Source: Acidobacteriota bacterium (lineage in GTDB: Bacteria; Acidobacteriota; Terriglobia; Terriglobales; SCQP01). From it: a DNA stretch of 64,000 nt. The notes beneath the pieces are model-generated. The model saw only the letters and a program-made list of their open reading frames with translations. It did no database searches and had not been told where the DNA came from. A program made the position numbers and the translations under genes. The stretch lies in NCBI GenBank assembly GCA_027314025.1, contig DAHVCP010000011.1, forward strand, positions 51,522-115,521, given 5' to 3'. Positions 24,548-33,012 of the stretch are shown piece by piece (within the stretch, counting starts at the first letter, position 1; each line of letters starts with the position of its first letter).

Positions 24548-26754
24548 CTACTGCACCGTTACCGGAACGGTGATGGACTGGCGGATTCCGCCGAGCACCG
24601 GCGAGCGGACCGTCACCGTCAGCGTGTAATTGCCCACCGGCGTGCCGCCACCCACCGGCGGAGCCGCCCTGGTCGGCGGCGTCACGCTCCCGCCGCACGC
24701 GGCCAATCCCAACCCGCCCAGCAGAACCGCCAGCGCCATCCAGCCTGCCGCCCGCGCCAACCGCCACCACAGCGCCAGCAACCCCGCGAGCGCCAGCAGG
24801 GCCAGCGCCAGCCGGCCGCCGTCGCCCGGCGGTGGCGCCGGCGCGATGCCCGCCGCGGACGAGGGGGCGGTCGTGGTCAGCGCAACCCTGGCTTGCACAC
24901 CTTGCGCGTCCCCAGGGTACAAAAACTGCGGCGCATCCGACAGCACGCAGGTGGACTCGCTCGGCGCGCCGGAGCAGGACCATTGCAGCGGTCCGTAAAA
25001 GCCGTTCTGCGGCAGCACCACGATGTCGGCGTCGCCGATATCCCCAGGCTGAATGGATATGCCGCTGGCGCCGCCGGCAAGCAGCAAGCCCTCGGTCGGG
25101 GCGGAGCCCGGCGCGCCCTGGATGTAGACGTGGTACCCCGTTCGGCTGAGCCCGCTTGCCGCGAAGTCGAGCCGGCCGTCGCCGTTGAAATCCCCCAGGC
25201 CCAGGAACGTCGCGCCCGGCGCGGAGGACGAAAAATAGGTGGGAGTGAACTCGCCATGGCCGTTGCCGAGCAAAATTTGCAGATGTTCCATGCCCGGCTT
25301 GCCGGTCAGCGTGGCCAGGTCGAGGTGGCCATTGCTATTGAAATCGCCCACGGCCAGTGCCGGCGTGTCCGCGTAAAGGTTGGAATAGGCCGGCGCCTCG
25401 CAGCACGGCGGAGCCGCGGTGAAGTCGCCGTCGCCGCGTCCCATCAGCAGCGCCACCGGCTGACCGCCGGCCATGCCGCCCACCGCCAGATCCAGCGCAC
25501 CGTCACCGTTGAAATCCGCGGCAACGATGGACCGCGTCGCCGCGGGCCCGGCGGCGTTCGGCGCGGCGCCGGTGGAACCTGAAGATGGTGTGTCGGCAAA
25601 GGGGGAGTTCGGCGCCGGCGCGAAGGTTCCATCGCCCCGCCCCAAAAACACCTGTGCTTCCGCGAGGCCGTCGGCGACCGCCAGATCCAGAATGCCGTCG
25701 CGATTGAAATCTCCCGCCGCCAGCCCGTACGGCGCCCCGTAGCGCATCACGATCGGGCCTCCCGGCACCGGCGTGAACGATCCGTCGCCGTTGCCCAGCA
25801 GGATGGTGATGGCCGGGGTCGAGGCATAGGAGTTCGCGCCCAGACTGCCGACCGCCAGGTCCAGTCTGCCGTCGCGATTGAAGTCTCCGACCGCGATGGA
25901 GACGGGCGCGCTGCCGACCGCAACCGGCGAGCCTGGCGCAAGGGTGAAGTTCCCGCCGCCCTGGTTGAGCAGGATGGTCACCGTGCCGTTGCCCTCGTCC
26001 GCAACGTTGATGGGCGCGGGCCCCAGCCGCGCCGCTTCGCTTGCCGGGGGCGGGCCGCCCTGCGGAATTTCGCGGCCTGTCCCCGCCTTCTTTGCTCCCC
26101 GAGCAAAAGGCGCGGCCCCCGCGAGGCGATATCCTGCCGCCCGTCGCCGGTAAAGTCTCCGGTGGCGATGGCGGATGGATTGCCCCCCGCCAGCGCCACG
26201 GCGGCGCCCGGAGTAAAGCTGCCGTCACCCTGGCCGAGCAGCGGCAATACCTCCCCCGCCCCCTGCGCGCCCAGCCCGTATAGCGGAAACAGGAGATCCT
26301 CCCCGCCCGCTCCCCCGGTATCCGCCACCGCCATGCCGCTGGGCGTCGCTGGCAACTGGTCCGTACCGTTGGAGGCGGTAAGGGCGCCGAATGGATCGGT
26401 GTAATACACCGTGGGCTCCGGCTGGGCCACCTGAAAAAAGACCCTGTTCGACGCCGCGGCGACGCCCGGGTTGCTGACCGTGACGCTTGCCGTTTGCGCC
26501 GTCGCCATGTTCCCAGCAGGAACCGCCGCGCTGAGCTTGGAAGCCGAAATGAATACGGTCTTTAGTGGCCCGCCGTTCCAGTTGACGGTTGCGCCGGAAA
26601 CGAAACCCGTACCATGCACCGTCAGCGTGAACCCCGGGCCTCCGGGCGCGACCGCGGTTGGGACCAGCGGTTGGTTCACGAACGGAACCATGACCTGAGC
26701 CGCAGCCACCCCCACCCAGTACGCCACCGTCGCCAAGGCCGCAATCCCGCGCAT
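24548..26754 (-). CDS. Exported FG-GAP/TIG surface protein, with an internal repeat insertion and a frameshift
   Basis: ATG 26754 begins a signal peptide (GIAALATVAYWVGVAAA), then a TIG/IPT domain (PGGPGFTLTVHGTGFVSGATVNWNG). FG-GAP repeats follow, each with DFNxDGxxDLAV-type calcium-binding loops (for example VGDFNRDGRLDLAVGS, ADFNGDGALDLAVGG). Near the end are a hydrophobic helix, a lipobox-like GLAACG, and a final beta domain (GNYTLTVTV...VTVQ). The frame breaks at the C5 run 26116-26120; one added base rejoins both parts, and the ORF then continues through a 117-base in-frame insertion (26009-26124) into NVADEGNGTVTILLNQ. Likely a surface-anchored beta-propeller. Promoter at 26812-26841. 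Confidence 0.72.
26009..26124. repeat. Dispersed repeat inserted in the FG-GAP coding sequence
   Basis: Between the codons for GDGRQDIA and NVADEGN, which normally abut in FG-GAP repeats, lie 116 bases. With one base restored at the C5 run they encode 39 extra residues that include GREIPQGGPPPASEAARL. The middle part (GGCGGGCCGCCCTGCGGA) recurs at 63670-63690, and the end (TGGGCGCGGGCCCCAGC) matches the repeat in pilin leaders. Both ends are GC-rich and roughly inverted. Confidence 0.7.
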
Positions 26755-26811
26755 CGCTCGCCTTTCCGGGGCCGGCGGTGATGCCCGCCGCCGCCCACGC
26801 TGCTAAGTCGC

Positions 26812-26841
26812 AATGTAGGTCGGCTCGTGTTACGGCGTCAA
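26812..26841 (-). promoter_or_regulatory. Sigma-70-type promoter of the FG-GAP protein gene
   Basis: On the minus strand TTGACG (26841-26836), an 18-base spacer and TACATT (26817-26812) make a good promoter about 57 bases upstream of ATG 26754. Confidence 0.6.
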
Positions 26842-26904
26842 TCTAATTTTATCTCTGGCATTCAGTTAGCCTTAATGGCCGCGTCTTTGGGCCGATGAGC
26901 TGAG

Positions 26905-28266
26905 CTACCCGGAGGCGTGCCGTTCGAGGCGGGCGGCGAAAAAGCCCTCGGTGCGGAATTGGCCGGGCAGGATCTGGAAATCGCCCTCCCGCGTCGCCAG
27001 CGCCGCCTCCGGCGCCAGCCGCCCGGCGGCGATCAGCTGTTCCAGCACCGGCCCCAGCGGTCGTCGCCGGATGCCGCGATGGCGCGCCAAAGCCCCGGCG
27101 ATCACCTGCTCGCCTTCTTCCCGCTCCAGCGAGCAGACCGCGTACAGCAGCGCCCCGCCTGGCGCCAGCGCCGCCAGCGCGTGGTCCAGCATCGCCGCCT
27201 GGTATCGTCCCAGCCGCGCCGGATCTTCCGGCCGCAAGCGCCAGCGAATCTCCGGATGGTGTTGCAACGTTCCGGTGCCGGTGCAGGGGGCATCGAGCAA
27301 AATGCCGTCGAAGCCGCCGGCCAGCGGCAGCGCCTGCGTGGCATCGCCCACCAGCACCGGCACGTCCGGGCCCAGCCGCCGGCGCAGCGCCCGGGCGCGA
27401 TGGAGATGGCGCTCCATGGCGATCAGGCGCGCGGCCGGCGCCGCGGCGCGCAAAATGGCCGTCTTGCCGCCCGGCGCCGCGCAGCAATCCAGCAGCCGCG
27501 ACCGGCCCGCCGGTTCCAGCAGCAACGGGATCAGTTGCGACGCCTCATCCTGAATGGCGATCTGGCCCGCCGCCAGCAGCGCCGAATGCGCCGCGTCGCC
27601 GTGCGTGACGCGCAGCGCGCCGGTCAGCAGCGCCGCAGGCGCGGTGGCGATGCCCTCGGCCGCCAGCGCCTCCGCCGCCGCCACGGCGTCCAGCCCTGGC
27701 GCCAGCCGCAGCGCCGCCACCGGCGGCTCATTGTCGAAGGCGCAGATGCGCCGCAATTCCTCCTCGCCCCAGCGCGCCTCCCAGCGCGCCAGCAGCCAGC
27801 CGGGATGCGAGGTTTCGACCGCCCGCCGCGCCAGCGGGTCGTCCTCCCGCGCCAGCAACGCCGCCAGCGTCGGCCGCGGCTGCTGGCGCAGATGGTTGCG
27901 CAGCACGGCGTTGACGAAGCCCGCGGTCTTTTGACCCGCGGCCTTGGCCAGCTCCACGCTTTCATGCACCGCCGCCACCTCCGGCACCCGCGAGAGAAAC
28001 AGCAATTGGTAGAACCCGATGCGCAGCGCCCGCAGCGCCGCCGGGGCGATCTTCTCCACCGGCCGGCGGGCGGCCAGGCGAATCCGGTAATCCAGCTCCG
28101 CCCTGCGGCGCAGCACGCCGAAGGCGATCTCCTGCGCCAAGCGCCGGTCGGCGGGGGAAAGCTGCCTCACCCGCGGACCGCGCAGCAGCTCGCTGAGATA
28201 GGCGGACCGCTCCTCGACGTCGGCGAGCCAGGCGTCGGCGGCTTGTCGCGACGGCGAAGCGGGCAT
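26905..28266 (-). CDS. rsmB: 16S rRNA m5C967 methyltransferase RsmB (Sun/Fmu)
   Basis: The 453-residue protein has an N-terminal NusB-like RNA-binding domain (about residues 1-140, LSELLRGPRVRQLSPADRRLAQEIAFGVLRRRAELD) and a C-terminal NOL1/NOP2/Sun methyltransferase domain. Motifs include CCAAPGGKTAIL for S-adenosylmethionine binding, LLDAPCTGTGTLQHHPEIRW with the first conserved cysteine, and YAVCSLEREEGEQV with the catalytic cysteine. RsmB makes 5-methylcytidine at position 967 of 16S rRNA. ATG 28266 is the start that gives the usual length; the frame extends further upstream to 28395 but overlaps the divergent thyX promoter. A TATGCT lies five bases before the ATG. Confidence 0.94.
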   Translation of the reverse strand: MPASPSRQAADAWLADVEERSAYLSELLRGPRVRQLSPADRRLAQEIAFGVLRRRAELDYRIRLAARRPVEKIAPAALRALRIGFYQLLFLSRVPEVAAVHESVELAKAAGQKTAGFVNAVLRNHLRQQPRPTLAALLAREDDPLARRAVETSHPGWLLARWEARWGEEELRRICAFDNEPPVAALRLAPGLDAVAAAEALAAEGIATAPAALLTGALRVTHGDAAHSALLAAGQIAIQDEASQLIPLLLEPAGRSRLLDCCAAPGGKTAILRAAAPAARLIAMERHLHRARALRRRLGPDVPVLVGDATQALPLAGGFDGILLDAPCTGTGTLQHHPEIRWRLRPEDPARLGRYQAAMLDHALAALAPGGALLYAVCSLEREEGEQVIAGALARHRGIRRRPLGPVLEQLIAAGRLAPEAALATREGDFQILPGQFRTEGFFAARLERHASG

Positions 28267-28373
28267 GACCCAGCATAGCGGGCAAGCCGTCGCCGGCGGC
28301 GAATCCATTGATGGGCGCATGCCCGCGCCGCGCTCTGGCGCTCGCGGGCAGACGGGCCGCCGGGCTGATCGCC

Positions 28374-28379
28374 TACACT
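28374..28379 (+). promoter_or_regulatory. -10-like hexamer (TACACT) six bases before thyX
   Basis: TACACT is followed by TTGGAC and ATG 28386, so transcription would begin at the start codon. No -35 match or ribosome binding site is visible. The gene is divergent from rsmB, whose ATG at 28266 has TATGCT five bases upstream on the other strand. Confidence 0.48.
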
Positions 28380-28385
28380 TTGGAC

Positions 28386-29861
28386 ATGCCCGCATCCAAC
28401 GGCGCTCCTCCCGCCGGAGATCCCCCTGCCGTCCCGACCGACGTCTACGCCGTGTTTGGCGCCGAACCGGAGATCACCGCCTACGCGCTGGCCAAATACA
28501 GCCGCTCGGCGCTGCCGCTGCGCGAGGCGCTGCGGGAAATCAGCGGCCAGCGGGCGGAACAGTTTCTCAATACGTTCTATTTCCAATACGGCCACCGCTC
28601 CATCGCCGATCTGGCGCATGTGGCCATGGCGGTCGAGCGGCTGTCCATCCTGGCGGCGATCGAGGTGGCGGATGAAAGCAAATGGGATGGACAGGAGCGC
28701 TCCACCCGCTATCAAGCCTTTCGCCATGGCGACTGGATCACGCCGCCGGAACTGGACCCCTCGCAGCTCTCCGCCTATAGCGCCGGCATGGGCGCACTCT
28801 TCGATGCCTATGAAGCCGCCGCCGCCGCCCTGGGCGAATATTACCGCCGCACCGTGCCGCCGCCGGCGGAGATGCCGCCGGAAAAATTCGCTCGCACGCT
28901 GCGCGCCCGGGCCTTCGACGCCGCCCGTTATCTGCTGCCCTTGGGCACGCAAACCAGCCTGGGACAAATCGTCAGCGCACGGGTTCTGGAACAACAAATC
29001 GTCCGGCTGTTGTCCTCGCCGCGCGCCGAGGCGCGGGCGGTCGGCGCGGCGCTGAAGCGCGCCGCCAGCGAGCCCGCCTTCGATCCGCATGCCGCGCCGG
29101 GCGCCGCCGCCGTCCGCGTGGCGCCGACGCTGGTCAAATACACCGATCCCAGCGCCTACCAAATCGAAACCCGGCGCGAACTCGCCGCGGCGGCAAGGGA
29201 GCTGATGGCCGGCGCCGCGCCCGCCGCCGCGCCGCGGGTGGAGCTGGCGCCGCCGCTGCCGCTGGAAATCGAACTGCCCGCCACCCTGATCTATTCCGCT
29301 TGCGAGCATCCCTACCGCCAAGTCGCCGACGCCGTCGCCGCCCTGCCCGCGCCACGCCGCCAGGAAATCATCGCGCTCGGCACGCGCCATCGCGGCGCGC
29401 ATGACGAGCCTGCGCGCTGCTTCCAAGCCGGCGCCGCCTTCGTCTTCGACCTGTGCATGGACATCGGCGGCTTCCGCGACCTGCACCGCCACCGCCGCTG
29501 CACGCAGATCCCGCAGGAGTTCACGTTCGCGCACGGCTACGAGTCCCCGGACGTCATGGCCGCGGCGGGACAAAAGGACAAATCCGACCAGGCCATGGCG
29601 GCGGCCCGCACCGCCGCCGCCCCGCTCGGCGCGGCCGGGCATTACCTGTTGCCGCTCGGCTACCGCCGCCGCTGCCTGTTCAAAATGGATTTGGCCGAGC
29701 TGATCTACATCGCCGAACTGCGCACCGCCCCCGGCGGCCACATCTCCTATCGCCGCGCCGCCTGGGATATGTGGCAAACGGCCGCGCGGCGCCATCCCGA
29801 ACTCGCCGGCTTGGCGCGCGTCACCGAACCGAGCGAGGCCGAGGCCTTGCTGGCGCGGTGA
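28386..29861 (+). CDS. thyX: Double-length (tandem-domain) ThyX-type flavin-dependent thymidylate synthase
   Basis: The 491-residue protein is about twice the usual ThyX length (220-250). Two ThyX-like halves can be seen. The N-terminal half has QYGHRSIADLAHVAMAVERLS and then DGQERSTRYQAF, which matches the part of the ThyX motif after RHR but lacks the RHR itself. The C-terminal half has RGAHDEPARCFQAGAAFVFDLCMDIGGFRDLHRHRR, where HRHRR is the RHR part, followed by CTQIPQEF without the serines. So each half seems to keep part of the canonical RHRx7S signature. ThyX makes dTMP from dUMP with methylenetetrahydrofolate, FAD and NADPH. The downstream gene may be coupled by a GTGA overlap. Confidence 0.82.
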   Translation: MPASNGAPPAGDPPAVPTDVYAVFGAEPEITAYALAKYSRSALPLREALREISGQRAEQFLNTFYFQYGHRSIADLAHVAMAVERLSILAAIEVADESKWDGQERSTRYQAFRHGDWITPPELDPSQLSAYSAGMGALFDAYEAAAAALGEYYRRTVPPPAEMPPEKFARTLRARAFDAARYLLPLGTQTSLGQIVSARVLEQQIVRLLSSPRAEARAVGAALKRAASEPAFDPHAAPGAAAVRVAPTLVKYTDPSAYQIETRRELAAAARELMAGAAPAAAPRVELAPPLPLEIELPATLIYSACEHPYRQVADAVAALPAPRRQEIIALGTRHRGAHDEPARCFQAGAAFVFDLCMDIGGFRDLHRHRRCTQIPQEFTFAHGYESPDVMAAAGQKDKSDQAMAAARTAAAPLGAAGHYLLPLGYRRRCLFKMDLAELIYIAELRTAPGGHISYRRAAWDMWQTAARRHPELAGLARVTEPSEAEALLAR

Positions 29862-29911
29862 AGCCGTTCCCGCCGCGCGGCCCGAATCCGGCGCCGGCGC
29901 CGGCGCCGCTC

Positions 29912-31201
29912 ATGGCGGTTCCCGCGCGCCGTGGTCGTCGCCCCCGGCGGCGCCGCCTGCATTCCTGCGCCGGGCGGGCGGCGTTGGCGTGGACATTAGC
30001 CGTGGGATTGGCCGCGTGCGGCGCGATGACGGCGGTTTTCGCGACCCCCGCCGCCCGCACCGCGCTGGCGGCGGCGCGGGTCCCTGCCGCTCGGGCGCGC
30101 TATGCCACGGCGCCTGCGCGCTATGCAACCGCGCAGGCGCGCCATTTTGCGCTGGCGCGGCCCCGCTACCCCTGGCGCTTTCCGCGCGATGCCGGCGCCC
30201 ACCCCGCCTACGGCAACGAATGGTGGTACTTCACCGGCAACCTGCGCTCGCCACACGGACATCGCTTCGGTTTTGAGCTGACCTTCTTCCGCATCTCCCC
30301 TTTTCCCGGCGCGACCCTCCGCCAGGACGCGTATTTCGCCCACTTCGCCCTGACCGACATCACCGCCAGGCGTTTCTTCTTCCATACGCGCGCGCGGCGC
30401 GGCGCCTGGGGCCAAGCGGGCGTGCGCGGCGCGCCGCCGCGGATCTGGGTCGTCAATTGGCGCGCCGGCTTCGCGGAGCGGGGCCCGCGGTCGCTCCGTG
30501 CCCGCTGGGGCCGCTTCGCCCTGCGCCTGGCGCTCGGTCGCGATCGCCGCATGTTCAACGGCCCGGACGGCTATTCGCGCAAAGGTCCCGCGCCGGGCCA
30601 GGCGTCCGAGTATTACTCCCTCCCCCGCCTGCCCGCCGCCGGCTTCGTCACCTTCGCCGGCCGTCGCTACTCCGTCCGCGGCGCCGCCTGGATGGATCAT
30701 GAATTCGCCAGCGATCAATTGGCGGCGAACCAAATCGGCTGGGACTGGCTGGGCCTCCAGCTCCAAACCTCGGAGGGCTCGGGCAACGCCCCGCGCGACC
30801 TGATGCTGTTTCAAATCCGCGACCGCTCCGGCGGCGTGGATGCCCATTCGGCCGGCACGCTGCGCACCGCCGGCGGCGATTTCGCCCTGGCTGAGCCCCA
30901 GTTCCTGATGCAGCCCGGCCGCATTTGGCGCAGCCCGGCCAGCGGCGCTCGCTATCCCGTGGTCTGGCGCGTGCGCATTCCCCGCCGCCGCCTTCGCCTC
31001 ACGGTCACCGCCGCGGTGTACGGCCAGGAACTGCGCGCCCGCGCCCCCATGGCGGTGGACTACTGGGAAGGAGCGGTGCGCGTGCGCGGCCGCTGGCGGG
31101 GCCATGCGGTGCACGGTGTCGGCTATCTGGAGATGACGGGATATCATCATCCATTTACCTCGCTGCACGCTACTTCCACGGCAGTCACCGCGCCACATTA
31201 A
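29912..31201 (+). CDS. Exported lipocalin-like / AttH (CrtC-like) domain protein
   Basis: The product (429 residues from ATG 29912; 447 if the in-frame GTG 29858 overlapping the thyX stop is used) has a basic start and hydrophobic helix with a lipobox-like GLAACG. After an Ala/Arg-rich spacer comes the typical block FPRDAGAHPAYGNEWWYFTG followed by FGFELTFFR. GAAWMDHEFASDQL and GWDWLGLQLQ follow; these mark the AttH/CrtC-like twin-lipocalin family (hydroxyneurosporene synthase-like). The substrate is unknown. The HEFASDQL motif is well conserved in the family. It is probably co-transcribed with thyX but functionally unrelated. Confidence 0.82.
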   Translation: MAVPARRGRRPRRRRLHSCAGRAALAWTLAVGLAACGAMTAVFATPAARTALAAARVPAARARYATAPARYATAQARHFALARPRYPWRFPRDAGAHPAYGNEWWYFTGNLRSPHGHRFGFELTFFRISPFPGATLRQDAYFAHFALTDITARRFFFHTRARRGAWGQAGVRGAPPRIWVVNWRAGFAERGPRSLRARWGRFALRLALGRDRRMFNGPDGYSRKGPAPGQASEYYSLPRLPAAGFVTFAGRRYSVRGAAWMDHEFASDQLAANQIGWDWLGLQLQTSEGSGNAPRDLMLFQIRDRSGGVDAHSAGTLRTAGGDFALAEPQFLMQPGRIWRSPASGARYPVVWRVRIPRRRLRLTVTAAVYGQELRARAPMAVDYWEGAVRVRGRWRGHAVHGVGYLEMTGYHHPFTSLHATSTAVTAPH

Positions 31202-31419
31202 GGCAACCTGAAAGATTCAGTTAGTCTTAAGTTTTACTCGTCAGTAACTACGCAAATCGCGCCGCGCGGGCGGTAACTTTTGCGGCCAGGCGGCGTCCAC
31301 CGGCCCGCCACCCGCCGGCAAGCGCCCGCCAATTAAGGGTGTTCCACTACACCTCGGAGGTGGCCCGGCGATTGCGAACTCCCTGATGACAGCGCCCTCG
31401 AATGATTGAATTCGTGCTC

Positions 31420-31438
31420 GGCGCAATAGGATTGCGCC
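31420..31438 (+). promoter_or_regulatory. Perfect palindrome upstream of the efflux operon (candidate operator)
   Basis: GGCGCAAT, AGG, ATTGCGCC forms an 8-bp inverted repeat with three central bases, ending seven bases before ATG 31446. It overlaps a possible -10 (TAGGAT at 31427-31432, with TTGAAT at 31406-31411 as -35 and a 15-base spacer). The position suits a repressor site for the efflux operon or an mRNA hairpin covering the start. The rest of the gap 31202-31419 shows AT-richer sequence but no gene. Confidence 0.5.
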
Positions 31439-31445
31439 GCACACG

Positions 31446-32935
31446 ATGAATCGTTCTTTTGCAAATAAACTTTCCCTCCCCCCATCCGCCGACGAGCACG
31501 CAACCGCCCCCAGGGAAACCCCCTGCGATCGGGACGGCGGCGGCGCGGCATTTCCGCGCGCGCGCCGGCGCGCCGCGCCGAGCGCCGTAGCCCTGGTCGG
31601 CCTGGCGCTGGCGCTGGCGCCGGCGGCGTGGGGACAGCAGCGAAGCAAGGAGCCTCCGCGCCGGCAAGCGGCGCCCACTCCCCGCGTGCTTCCGGCCCCG
31701 CCCCCCGCCGTACCCGCCGCGCATCCCGCGCCGGCGCAACTCGGCGCGCATGCGCCACGGGTGCGGATTGATCTGCGCCAGGCCATTCACCTGGCGCTGG
31801 CCCACAACCACACGCTGCGCGCCGAGCGCACGCTGATCGTGCAAAGCCAGGCCAACCAGCTCACCGCCTCGCTGCGCCCCAATCCGGTCTTTGACACCGA
31901 TGCCCTGTTCCTGCCCGTGTTCAATCCCAGCAAGCTGAATGCCGATAATTTCAGCGTCAACGGCGAGTTCGACGCCGGCGCCAGCTATACCTGGGAGCTG
32001 GGCGGCAAGCGCCGGGCGCGCATGCGCGCCGCCGATGAACAACCATCCAGCAGGTGCACAACGACACACGCATGCTCACCTACGGTGTCAAGCGCCGCTT
32101 CATCCAGGTGCTGCTGGCCGAATCGAATCTGCGTTTCGCCCGCCGCGAACTGAGGAGCTTCCACAGCAGCCTCAAGATCAGCCAGGAGCAGTACAAGGCC
32201 GGCAGCATCAGCCACGGTTCGCTGCTGAAGACGCAGCTCCAGCTGCTTACCTTCCAAACCGACGCCATCGGCGCCACAGTGGCGTTGACGCGGGCGCTCT
32301 TCTCCCTGCGCCGGGAAGTCGGCTTCGGCGCTCTGCCGGCGCAGTACGCGGTGATTGGCCGCTTGCGCTACCAGCCGCTGCGGCGCGGCGTCACCGGCCT
32401 GGAGGCGGAAGCGCTGCGGCGGCGGCCGGATCTGATCGCCGCCCGCCGGGAAATCGTCGCCCAAGGCGGCCAGCTGCATCTGGCCCGGGCCAATGCCGTC
32501 CCCAACCTGACCACCACGCTGGACTACACGCACATCTACGGCATCGGCAATCTCAGCGCCTACGCCACCATCGGCATTCCCATCTTCGACCGCAACCAAG
32601 GCAACATCGCCTGGACGCAAGCCCGCATTCACGAAGCGCGCCAGTTCGCGCAGGAGGTCGCGGAGCAGGTCGTCACCGCGGTGCGCGGCTCGTATGCCCA
32701 ACTGCGATCGAACAACGGCATCGTGCGCCTGTACCGCTCCGGGTACCTGCAAAAGGCGCGGCAGTCCCTGGTGATCGCGCAATACGCCTATGTCCGCGGC
32801 GCGGCCAGCTTGCTGGACTTTTTGGACGCGGAGCGCAGCTACCGCACCGTCGAGATCAATTACCGCCAAGCGCTGGCCGCCGCCATGGTGGCGCGCGCCC
32901 GGCTGGTGGAAACGGTCGGAACCCAACACCTATGA
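31446..32935 (+). CDS. Outer membrane efflux factor, CzcC/TolC type, frameshifted
   Basis: The first frame (ATG 31446) has an N-terminal export region (ALVGLALALAPAAWGQQ) and the OMF start RIDLRQAIHLALAHNHTLRAERTLI, then LRPNPVFDTDALFLP and YTWELGGKRRARM. Near GAACAACCATCC (32037-32048) the frame must change, and the other frame carries on with RRFIQVLLAESNLRFARREL and typical OMF repeats (LTRALFSLRREVGFG, LRRRPDLIAARREI, YAYVRGAASLLDFLDAERSY) to 32935. Adding one base (for example CAACC to CAAACC) gives one 496-residue protein. It forms the outer membrane channel of the RND system encoded downstream. GGKRR...A is typical for CzcC-like members. Confidence 0.8.
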
Positions 32936-33012
32936 AGCCCGCGCGCCATGCCCTCCGGCGGGCCGCGGGAACGGCCCGGCCGGCCCAACCCGAACCCACG
33001 AAGGTCAGAACC

